From contig CM055101.1 in assembly GCA_029204225.1 (NCBI GenBank), positions 31,088,519 to 31,152,518 on the forward strand: a stretch of DNA of 64,000 bases, written 5' to 3'. Made by a program: the position numbers and the translations under genes. Each line of letters opens with the position of its first letter. The first letter of the stretch is position 1. Source of the stretch: Diphasiastrum complanatum. Its lineage: Eukaryota; Streptophyta; Lycopodiopsida; Lycopodiales; Lycopodiaceae. Below are positions 35,136 through 45,730 of this stretch, piece after piece. The notes below the pieces were generated by a model that did not search any database, was not told the DNA's origin, and worked only from the letters and a program-made list of their open reading frames with translations.

Positions 35136-35879
35136 TGTAGTGGATTTCTTTCTTTGCCTAACCTGAATCCAAGATCTAGTCAATCTAGTATCAAAGAGAC
35201 GAGATTAGTTGTCACGCGTAGATTCGTTCCCTTGAGAGCGATAGTTTAGTTCAGATTTCAGCATGAATGGAAGATCCAAATCTAACTCTACATCTATTAA
35301 CTCTATCCCTTAACACCACGATCCATTAACATCACGCATTCACAACAAAGATAGCTTACTCTTTCTCTCTCTCTCTTTCTCTCTCATAAAAAGTATAACA
35401 TACAATCCCAATAACATTCAGATCCAACAATTAGCAAAAACCAAAGAAAGCATGAGAGATGGAGAAGGAAAGAAGAAGAGCAGGGAGATTCATCAATTCA
35501 TTTCTAAAGAGAACCATTATGTTTCATTCAAATGAGGAAATGAACATGAGGAGCAACTCGAGTTGGTCCTTTTTCTAGTAGAGAGAAGGACCCTGGCCTC
35601 TGAATCCTATTGGTCCATTTCTGCCTCTCTAATTATTCAAATTTAAAAAAGGGTGGGAACCATCAAAATTGGAGGGAAACCCAACTTTATTCACTAACTT
35701 GACATTTAGGCCCTGCGACATTAAAAGTCCCGCAAAAAGGCCTAAAGTCCTTTTATTGACTTTCAACTAATCAAATAACTATGTGATCATCGGGTTCGAC
35801 TTACACACGCAGGGTGCCAAATCCCTCTCACTTATTAACTAGGGTTAGGGTTGCCTTGGGATCCGCAAACCCTCCAACA
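35136..35879 (-). mobile_element. Ty3/gypsy 3' LTR (744 bp)
   Basis: On the - strand it runs from TGTTGGAGGGTTTGC (35879) to CCACTACA (35136) and is homologous to the LTR at 12124-12921. It is preceded on that strand by a polypurine tract, TTTTGGTGGGGGATAC (35895-35880). It ends the long - strand element whose gag starts near 43460. No 5' LTR for that element is seen in the window. Confidence 0.85.
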
Positions 35880-36011
35880 GTATCCCCCACCAAAATTGGT
35901 GGCGGTCCCACGACACCTGCAATATGCAGTTATTGGGAACTTTTATTGGCTTCACGCCGAATCTTTATTAAATGGTACTGCACCTTCTCCATAAAATCGA
36001 GGCGGGCAGTA

Positions 36012-38784
36012 TTAAAATCCAAGTTGTGTGGCAGGAAAACAACGGTGGGCTCCGGCAATCCACTTTGAGGTTGTCCATGATATGAAGCGTGATTTCCAAG
36101 AGCCTCCCATCATTGCTGCACGAAAGTATAAACGAGCAACCGGCAGTTGATCTTTGATTTGCTCTGAGGCCATCGGCTTATTTGGATCGAATGCCAGAGG
36201 AGGGAGGCAATCGTCCCATCTGGTTGCCACTGACACCAACAGAGTTAGATCTTTCGCAAATACTGCCCATTGTCGCACCGTTGGATCTGGAGAGTGGATA
36301 TACTCTCTCTGATAGGCTTGATATGGTCCAGCTGTAGGGATGATGGATGATTGGCCAATTGGGCGTATGGATGGTAAGTTTGTTCGTAGCCAATCCCAAA
36401 TCTTTCCATTTATTCCTTCGCGGCATTGGCACATAATAGGGATCGACCCGCAATTGGCGAGGGCTGGCGACGTAACTCCTAATTGATTCCGGAGTTTTCT
36501 CAAAAACAGTGATTCTCCATGCCGGCTGGTCTCCCAATGCAGGTATTTTGTCCAACTCTTTGTCGGCCTCTACCTCGGAGGTCTTAAACTTCAGAACGCA
36601 TCCACCACGCGAGGACTCATGCGGATGTTGCTTTAAGAAGGTCTATATCTGGTCCTCGACGCTGATGGGCCTTCTGAATAGAGGTGTGGTCCTTGATGAG
36701 GATGGACCTGCTTGTACTGCCGATAAGATTGGCGGTTGGTCTGCTATATCTGGAGTTTCCCCCTGGTCCTGGCTCGAATCTACCCCTGTATCCATTGGTA
36801 CAGCTTCTTGGCGCGGAGGGGAGAATTGTGGCATGACCGGTACGGGGAATTGTGGTCCGGCTTCCAACACTTGAGCGACTGCTTTTTCATAGGCGGTGAT
36901 GGTCTCTTTAGCCTTTGCCAACTCGGTTGAAGCTGCTCCTTTTAACCTGTCAAATCGGCCTTGGAATCCCTGAAGGGCCACTTTGTATGTCTCCACTTTC
37001 TTGAACAAATACGTGATCTCCGTCGGTGTGACCGGATGATCTGGTATTTGTGTTTGAAGATAAGCATCACGCTCAAGGGTGGTCGCATCCAATTCACCTT
37101 GGAGACGTGTGCGATCCTGTTCCGCGGGCCAACTTCTTTTCGGCTTCAGCCTTGTCTTCATGCTGTTTGGCAATCTTTAACTCTCGATCCAGCTGGACAA
37201 TTTTCTGGCTGATCAGAGTGTTTTCGGACCCCATCTCGGAGATTCTCTGTTCCATTTCCTTCTTCTTATCCAGCATAGACTGGATCACTTGCGCAACGCT
37301 TGAGACCAAACCAAGAGCATCACCAGAATCGACAGTCGTGGAGGCGACAGCAGCAGAAGGACCTGATGGTACTGCCTTGGGTTGGCATGGAATAGGTGCT
37401 AGTACTTCTTCTTTTTCAAAAATGTCTTTTTCTTCAAATCCCTTAGGCAGTGTGGCGTCGAACTGTTTCGGTGATTTCACAGCTTTGTCGACCCGAAGTG
37501 CGGCTGGGCTATCTTCCGTGTGAGGTTGCTGGCTAACATCTTCAACACCGATAGTAGATTCGTGGATCTGTTTGAATCCTCTTCCAGGGGATTGGAGTTC
37601 AAAGGGCGCAGGGCTCTGGGGCATTTCAAAAATTTCAATGGAATTCACCATCAAGCTAATTCCGACCCCCTTGGGGCCACTGAAATTTTTGAAATGGTAG
37701 GCCTGGACAGCTGTGATGGGAATGGTAGGCCCAATGGTCACAGACTGTCCTTGATTGGAAACAGAGGCAAGGGAAGCATTAGAAGCTAGGGGAATGGGAA
37801 GTTCAGTGCGAACAGCAGCAGGGGGTGGAAGCGCAGCTGACGATGTATGTCTAGTGCGATGTCGTGACGCAGAAGGCGAGTCAGGAATGACAATCTCGCT
37901 GCGTGGACAATGACGACTATGAGAACTCGAGGCCCGGTGAGACGACTCAGTCGGTGCTTCTTCGTAGACCGAAAGCACAGAATCCAAGTGGAAGCCATGG
38001 ATTTTGTTTTCTAGGTGAGAAGCGGCTAGAAGGGACAATAAAGAGCCAGCAGCGAACTGCTACTTAGTATTGACCTTAATAGCCCGTTTGAGCTCACCAG
38101 AAACAGTCTTGAATCAATTATACGGTTCAAGAGGGGCTTTGGCCAACTTGGTGTGGGACTCCACTATCCTAGGGAGGATCTGTGACGTGATGGGATCTTT
38201 CTTGAGGTTGTCAACCATCAGGAAATTGTTCAGTAACTGGACAGCAGCGTGGATTGAAGGCTCAGTGATGGCTTCCAGAAGGTATTTGTCATCGGTCCAG
38301 TGCAGATCATTGGTGAAGTCAATGTATGGCTTGATGGCCTGTTTGGCCTGCTTGTGATTGGGTGAGGCCTATGTACCAGATGTTATACCTATGGCTAAAG
38401 GACGGCCTTAGTGACGCGCACCTTGTGTGTGGCTCCCTGGAAAGTGATATAAAATTTGGATTTCTCTTCTTTCCACGTACTGAAGGCAAGAGTGATGAAA
38501 TCCATATTGATTCGACCAAAAAAGGCTCTCGCATGAATACCCATTGCAGTGAGCAAAGGCTCTGCAAGGGTCATCCACTGAGTGACCATGCTTGTGCTAG
38601 AAAGGATCATGATGTCCGTTGCAGATGGGACATCACGATGGATAGTATAGCGCGGAGACTGGAAAGTATCGGTAGAAGACATGATGAGCAAAAAAGAAAT
38701 GTAAGACTCGTGAAAGTGTATCAGAAAGCAGTTAAGAATTTGGAAGGCTTTGGTCGCGAGAAAAATTCGCAAGAGCGCTAGCAC
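36012..38784 (-). pseudogene. post-integrase accessory ORF of the gypsy element
   Basis: Between integrase and 3' LTR the - strand holds a long coding-like region in several frames: about 38676-38395 (MSSTDTFQSPRYTIHRD, then FITLAFSTWKEEKSKFYITF), 38038-37094 (Ser/Pro-rich, then a Glu/Lys coiled-coil with KKKEMEQRISEMGSEN), 37173-36643 (more coiled coil: ELDATTLERDAYLQTQ) and 36555-36012 (Pro/Trp-containing tail). Frameshifts at about 37150 and 36600 break it. Such 3' ORFs are known in Tat and Athila lineage gypsy elements. No signal peptide or membrane segment was recognised, so an envelope role is not supported. Its function is unknown. Confidence 0.6.
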
Positions 38785-38789
38785 AAGTG

Positions 38790-39517
38790 AGGAATGAATC
38801 GAATTCAGTCAACTTATAGGTGAATTTGGTGGGTCCATTACACTGAATACCTGTTTGGCTGATCAGTTCTTAACAAAAATTTGCAGGCATGTACACTACT
38901 GTAAAAATAGGCTATAAAAATCTCGGTGAAGGTTTATGGGGATCTGAACCTATCAGACGAACGTTTTCCAGGGCTGGCAAAAGATGAACCTTCACCCAGG
39001 AGGGTCCTTTGCCCAAGTACTGTCATAAATGCATTTTTTCACAATCTAAACCTATGGACAACCTAATTTTGACATTTTAAGTCATCTAGCAGGTCGTCGA
39101 AGGTTCATAATGAGGTTAAGATGCTCGGCGAAGGTTTCTAAAATGGCATATTACTGATCATTCACCTAGCTCAAAAAATGGATTTTTCCCGACAAGAACC
39201 TTCGCCCAACTCAAATTAGATAAATCTGAAGTGGATTTACCGTCTAGAGGCTCAGCGAAGATTTTTGATACTGTATAGGCCAAATCTGACCAGAACAGTG
39301 ATTTTTTAAGTCATTTTTCATCAAAAAATACAATGCTTCCTTTTTTCCATGTTGATGACTTTCTGACTTATGCCCATCAATCTTTGTTCAATTTTTGCTT
39401 GTCTTTTTTTTTTTTCTTTTTTTCTTTTTTTTTAACTGTCTTTTTCTAAAAAACTTAGCAATTTAAATACTGAAAACAAAAAATTGAAAAACAAATAAAA
39501 TTAAAAAACAATGGAGA
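38790..39517 (-). other. spacer with GAACCTTCGCC-type motifs
   Basis: Non-coding spacer between integrase and the 3' ORF. The core GAACCTTCGCC or its complement occurs with variation near 38922, 38988, 39098, 39124, 39199 and 39242, in both orientations. A long T/C run (39406-39434) follows. The same core is found in the 5' leader of the related element at 12922-14253. Confidence 0.6.
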
Positions 39518-41600
39518 TCAGACTTGCTGAACTGGCGGAGCAGGCTCCCAAAACTTGCGTAATCGGCTGCCATTCACCGAAGTATCAAATCGTTTTCCAT
39601 CCAAGTGCTCAAAAATTATTGCGCCATAGTTCAGGATTTCCTTCACTTTATATGGGCCTTCACCGATAAACTTCAACTTTTCCTTGATCAGTTTGGTTTT
39701 GTACATCAATGCAAGATCTCCTGCTTTCAGATCTTTTTTGTGCAATCGACGATCGTGCCATGCCTTGCGGCGGGCTTTCTCTGCTGCTAAGGCATGAACT
39801 GCCATCAATCGGGTTTCACATAATTTGTGCAACGCTTCATGACGAAGTTGTAAAGACTTATCATCATTTAATCGCTTCGTTGCTGCTATGCGTAAGGATG
39901 GGATTAAAAATTCAATTGGCATGACAGCATCTTGACCATAAACCAGTTGAAAAAGTGTTTGATTTGTACTATTTTTGTAAGCAGTTCTGAATGCCCATAA
40001 CGCTGCATACAGTTTATGTTCTCAATCAGACCGACTCGCTTCAACTGCCTTTGTCATAATGGTGCAGAGAATCTTATTGGAAGATTCAGCTTGGCCATTT
40101 CCTCTAGGATAGTAGGGAGTACTAAATTTGTGTATAACAAAAGAATCTTCCAGTAAACACTTTATTCTTTGATTAACAAAGTGTGTACCCCGGTCACTGA
40201 CAATCTCGATCAGACATCCAAATCTGATTATAATATTTTCATATAGAAACTTGGCCGTAGATTTCGCATCAACAACTTTGACAGCTTTGGCTTCAACTCA
40301 CTTGGTCATATAATCAGTTGCTACGATAATGTATCGAGCCTGAGATCCTTGCGCGGCAGAGTGAATAGGTCCAACATAATCCAGTCTCCATTTTTCAAAC
40401 GGTGCTTGTGATAAAACCGGATGCAAGGGTTCATAGTTCTGATGAGTAGGTCGTCGTGCTTGCTGGCAAACATCACATGTCTGAATAAAATTTTCTGTGT
40501 CCTTATGAAACGTAGGCCACCAACAACCCGATTGCAAAAGTTTGCGAACAGTAATATCTGTAGAAAAGTGTCCTCCGCCCATGCCATCATGTGAAAACAT
40601 GATTAAATCTGGTACTTCATGCGGTAAAACACATCTTCATGAAATATTGTCTGATCCACGACGATAGAATTGTCCTGCAATTAATTGATAAGGTTAAGAT
40701 TTATGAATCCATTGTCTCTTTTGTACTTTTGTCAAGGAGTCATTTGGTTGTCCTAGCATCAAGTACTCAACACTATCCGCTGCCCACTCAGATACTGCTG
40801 CAACATAGAACAATGCAGCATCTGGCAATTCATCATCCACTTCAGTATTAATTGGTGCGGATTCAATTCGTGAGACGTGATCGGCTAGATAATGTTGCTT
40901 CCCCTTTCGAACCACAATGCGAAAGTCAAATTCAATCAATAACAATAATCATCTTGCAATACGTCCAGTATTGCACGTCTTGTTTACCAAGTAAAGTAAC
41001 GGTTGATGATTCGTATAAAATGCAAAGTGCGTTTTCATGAGGTAGTGACAAAATTTTTGAACAAACCATGGCTTACGCCTCACGTTCTGTTGTTGAATAA
41101 TTCTTCTCCGGATCTGTAAGTTGTCTGCTTGCAAATCGTATAGGATAATCCTTTTTATAGTCACCTGGCTGCGTCAAAACTGATCCAATGGCATATTTTG
41201 AGGCATCCGTATGAACATGAAAAATTCTATTGTCCAATTTGAAAAACGCAGTATTGGTGCTAAAGTTAATGCTTTTCTTAACTTTTCAAAGGCTTCTAAC
41301 GCATCTACTGTCCAAATAGGAACAATAGTCAGTTTGTATATAGGTCATGCTAAATCCGCAAAGAAGATAATAAAAATTCGATAGTAGTTCGCATGATCCA
41401 TAAACACATAAACTCCACGAATTGTTGTTGGCGGTGGCAATTCCACAATAACCTTGATCTTAGAATAATATGTGGCAATACCATGTTTCGATATCACATG
41501 TCCAAGCACAACTTCGTGGGAAACCCATATCTGACATTTTTTTGGATTTAAAGAAATCTAATATTTGCGGCATCTTTCAAATACTTTCTCCAATCGAATT
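39518..41600 (-). pseudogene. Ty3/gypsy pol: RT C-terminal part, RNase H, integrase
   Basis: Read down the - strand: FERCRKY and NPKKCQIWVSHEVVLGH (RT thumb side, about 41560-41480), VYVFMDHANYYR, RNase H around 41100 (FYTNHQPLLYLV), RKGKQHYLADHVSR (about 40900), the zinc site HDGMGGGHF with CDVCQQARR (about 40590-40470), integrase RLDYVGPIHS, VSDRGTHFVNQ and NGQAESSNKIL (catalytic D, D, E all present), and the C-terminal KFIGEGPYKVKEIL ending at 39518. The RT fingers and palm, including the YXDD box, are missing at the 41600 junction. Tat-like. Confidence 0.8.
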
Positions 41601-42240
41601 ACGCACTCAAAATCTGGTCGGATCCATATGATTTAAAATCTGCTCATCCGTAAGTTCAGCATTGCCATCATAAGTCAAGGCATGGCTCACTGGTATGAGA
41701 TCATCCTCAATCAGATCTGGTATAGGTTCCATTGATATCCAGGCCACATTCAGCACATTCAATGGAAACGTGATTGGTGTATCCAAAGTTCGATCTAATA
41801 AGAAAATCTCGCTCAAATCTGATTGATTATCTTGTTGACACATATATCTTGCTGTACAATCAATCGTTGCAAGAGCTTCATTCCAATTGACAATATCTGT
41901 TTGAGAATCGTAATGAACTTCCAAGTTTTTCTCTGGTCGATCACAAGTGTGATCCGTTGTTGACAAATCGTCATCCTCTTTTTGAACCACTGGTTTGATA
42001 ATCCAAGTTGTAGGATCAACTTTAACTGCAAAAGTAGCAGGCTTGATCTTTGTAAGACCCCATTCTGCACATAGCTTTGTAGAAATCAAGTTAACTCCTA
42101 AACCGTCATCTATCACGACTGCTTCTATAGGAAATTGTCTATGCTGTATCGGCAGAGTAATATTCTTTTGTTCACTTTCCCAAGCGGCTCCAACATGGAG
42201 TACTTCGTTAGATTCTTCAAATCCAGCACAAAAAAGTGGC
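41601..42240 (-). pseudogene. Ty3/gypsy aspartic protease region
   Basis: The - strand reads IEAVVIDDGLGVNLISTKLC near 42130-42075. This fits a gypsy retropepsin site, with DDG in place of the common DGG or DTG. An acidic linker (KEDDDLSTTD) follows, and the frame ends LTDEQILNHMDPTRF near 41607, where it joins RT thumb sequence directly. Confidence 0.6.
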
Positions 42241-42242
42241 TC

Positions 42243-43459
42243 CTAATGGACTTCTAATTCGACTTGAACTAACTTTTGCGCTAAGACTTCTTTTGCTTTC
42301 GGCACCAACTTCAGAAACTCTCCCAATGAAATATTGATCTTACTAGACAAAATATTCATGAGCAGTTCTGTTTGCGGTGCTTCCGGTTCAATCATCTTGA
42401 AGGGTTCTTCATGATGATGTAACTGATCATTCATATCTGTACGTAAATTTTTTGGAGGCTGCAATGGTGAAGAATGAATTTCAATTGTTTCTTTAACAGC
42501 TTCAAGCTCCTCTGCAAGAATCCACTGTCTCATATTCTGATATCTTCGTTTTTTTGCATTAAGATTTGGATAGACTCCCGATGTTGTTGGTATATCATTC
42601 AGCGGTATAGAATCAGCAGGTAGTGGATCCACTACTGGTTCTTTCTGCTTCTGTGCTTTGGTGACCACCATCAAGGGTGCACTTGGTTTATTCTGAGCTA
42701 CTGGTCTTTGCTTGATTGTTATCAAATTTACAGGTGTTGTAGTTGGTGGTAGCTTCGGTCTTGCTGGACAATCTTTATAGCAATGCCCATAACCACAATC
42801 ATGACAGAATGGTACAAATTTCTCTTTATTTGAACATTCTGCAACTCTGTGATTTTCTCCACATGCAAAGCATCCAAGTGGTGCTCTAGTTCAATTTCTA
42901 GAGGCTTGTTATTGAGCGACAGCATAAAGCATATTGTTCTGAAGATCCACCTTCTTGATCATTACCATAGTTCCATTGCTCAGTACTTCCGTAAGGTTTT
43001 GGTTCCATCAAATTGGCAGAAGGAGCGAAGTGCTTTGGTGGGGCAGGTAAAGTTACATGTTCCGAGTATCCAAGAGCAGATTGTCGAGGTCTAGCTGCTA
43101 GATTTTCTCCATACTGTGGTTCTCGATATCCCATTTGTGCATATCGTTGCTGAATTATCCGAGGGTTGAAATTGCAAAAAGCAGTCTCATGGTCAGGTGA
43201 ATTACACAGATGGCAAACACTGACTTCCATTTGTTTTTTCAATTGAGGACACTCGTTCACTGTGTGATTTCCTGTACAAATAGAATACCAGACATTTTTC
43301 CTGGTAGGAAAAGTCTTCGCAATCGGGACCCACTAGGCAAGGCTTGGCCAACAGTATTTTAAGTGGTGAAACCCACTTATTTATTTGTATACATGAAATA
43401 CCCACAACATTGGGCGGTTTGGCTCCATAGTCTCTCTTATTGTGTTCTTCTATCCTCAT
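42243..43459 (-). pseudogene. Ty3/gypsy gag with three zinc knuckles
   Basis: From about 43260 the - strand reads CPQLKKQMEVSVCHLCNSP with CHLCNSPDHETAFC as the first CCHC knuckle, then a Pro-rich linker. CFACGENHRVAEC (second, near 42870) and CHDCGYGHCYKDC (third, near 42805) follow after a frame change. The C-terminal part shares TIKQRPVAQ and LMVVTKAQKQKE with the + strand gag at 14254-15320 and ends at about 42243. The N-terminus beyond 43460 is unclear. Confidence 0.75.
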
Positions 43460-43668
43460 CTTAGAGGCAATCCTTTAGGGTCTTTACAATGTGGATCACT
43501 ATGCTATCAAATATTTGGTTAATAAACTAGATTTATCAAAAAGAATAACAGGGTGCATACTATTATTGCAAGGGTTCATAAAAATGCATATTACCTATCA
43601 AGGCTCAAAACTTCAAAACAAGATAAATCGAACAAAAGGAATATCATCAAACATTACAATGCTTATAA

Positions 43669-44040
43669 TCAAATTTTTTTCATTTTTTTTCGATCCTTAA
43701 AATGTCTGACATGCTTTCTTGTTCTTTCATCTTCACTTGAATTTGAATCTGAACTTGAATTAGAAGTAGAACTTGTATCGGACTCAGTATCATTTTGTGA
43801 TTCCTCAAAAAAGTATACATGCTCTTTCTTTTTAGAGGCTGAATGCTTAGAAGATCTTTTGTTTCTTGATATTATAAAAGTCTCATAGTTTTCAATAGTC
43901 AAAATAACATGCTCTAACGTGTCTGTCTATCCCTACCTACAATATTGATATAATCTTTTAGGCAACCCACCTAAAAACTTTTCAATCTGCATAGCAACTG
44001 GATATTGTCATGCTTCTTTACTCGTCTTTTATATTTCCTT
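43669..44040 (-). pseudogene. retroelement gag-like fragment, acidic Ser-rich
   Basis: The - strand reads KFLGGLPKRLYQYC (gag-like, about 43990-43950), a gap with stops, then HVILTIENYETFI, RNKRSSKHSASKK and a Ser/Asp/Glu run ending ERTRKHVRHFKDRKKM. The first block resembles a retroviral-type gag core. The rest is low complexity. Confidence 0.35.
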
Positions 44041-45730
44041 AACACTAGAGTCGTCACAAAATGCACACAAAAGTGTGCATTTCAAGCACTTATACAAAAA
44101 ATCATATCTCATAAACTATGACAAATCACATCAAATCCTTTCACGTGTGTGTTTTTCATATATACATTTACCTATTAAAAAATTTGAGATCTTCATTTTG
44201 AGCAACTTATATGTAAGATATGATGTGTCAAACATGTGGGGGTACTAATGAAACTTCAATATTTTTATATATGGGATTACATTGTTGTGAATTTTACATT
44301 CAATTTTGATACATTACAAGTTCAAAACTAACAGTTGTAGCTACTTCACAATTTTCTGATTGCTAACTCCATAGCCAATCACACAATCTCTGCATCAGGT
44401 TCTACAGTTCATCAGCTTGGCAAATTACACCATAGTTGATCTGTTTGACAGATCATAAACGGCGAGACTATTTACCTATCATTATTCCAGAATCTGCCAC
44501 ATTTATTATTCCAAGAGCTTCACGATTAGTGTCAGTAACTTTGGTGATTTCTTACCATCAAAAACCTCAGGCTTATGTTTGTTTGGCTGTAATACTTTTT
44601 CAGATTCACAGCATGAACTCATAGTGTGTACCATTCATTGCAGACAATGTTGCCTCAGTGTTCAGATCTGCAGCCCGGTAGCAACACAGCTTCAGTCAGT
44701 CTTAGCTATCCACCCTCATCATTCTCCCCGTCCCTTTCGAGTGTCTTCTTACATCACTACTTTTTCAGCTATCAGTCCAGTGGAAGCTTCCTATGCAGCA
44801 ATAGATGCAGTTAGATCAGAAACTTGAAGCACAAATATGAAAGCAAGGAGAATATTAAGTAGTAAGAGCCTGTACATTACCATCAGAATGTCACCATGGT
44901 TATCTTAGCAAAATCATCAATGAGAACTTAACTGGGCAGTGATTGAGCTGTTGCTGCAATGCTGCCCATCAGTGATTGCTGTTGCTGCAATAGGAGACGG
45001 ACCTATTGCATCTTGCCTCCACACTCTAAATTGCTCAAGCGACACAGGCTTCCACTGGCTTGTCAAAAGAACCCAATGAGAGCTGCTTCAAGAGCCTGCA
45101 ACATAACGTTAACTCAATGAGCTATTCAACAAGATTCAGGATAGACAATATACGTCTGCAAAAGTGAGTTCGATAGAAATGATCCGTGCTCCATTCATAC
45201 TCATGGACTGCTGATAAGTTGTATTTCTATGTAGTCAGAGGAAAGTGTACCTCTCTGATCATGTTGGCATCTTCTCTTGTACTATGGGATCTTGGGCAGT
45301 GAACTCTGTGTCTAACATTTACAGAGACAGTAGTCTTGATCACTGCGACTCCTTTCTTGGAATGATTGTATGAATATCTGGCCTAATCGCTCCTGACCGC
45401 AAGTTCTTAGCTGCAGTTGGGTGCAGCATGGAAGGAGCACCCACTTTTCAGTCTGTCCAGCAGCCAGTGCCTCTGCACTTTGCATCATCCTCTTTTGTCA
45501 CAGGCTCCAAGGCTAGATCAACTTGAGCATTGAACAAGGTCCCCATTAGTCACAGACCTATCAGGTTGCTCTTGGCTCATTCGCGATTGCGCATTGTACA
45601 GAAATCTATTATCCTGACAAGAACCACAATCGTCTAGTGCCTAAAACTGATACCACACCCAGCTCAGCCATTATTAATGCTCAACTGTACTGTTGCCAGC
45701 AAATGCAATCATTGAGTAAATGAACTGATC
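44041..45730. other. region 3' of the helicase gene
   Basis: No supported coding sequence. The part next to 45730 should contain the DHX37-like 3' untranslated region. No obvious transposon end is seen. Confidence 0.45.

Noticed and set aside
36509-37523. Plus-strand open frames here
   Set aside because: They are antisense shadows of the minus-strand accessory ORF, rich in Cys and Ser without motifs.
37094-38038. Independent host gene on the minus strand
   Set aside because: The frame is long and well composed, but it lies between gypsy integrase and that element's own polypurine tract and 3' LTR, so it is element-borne.
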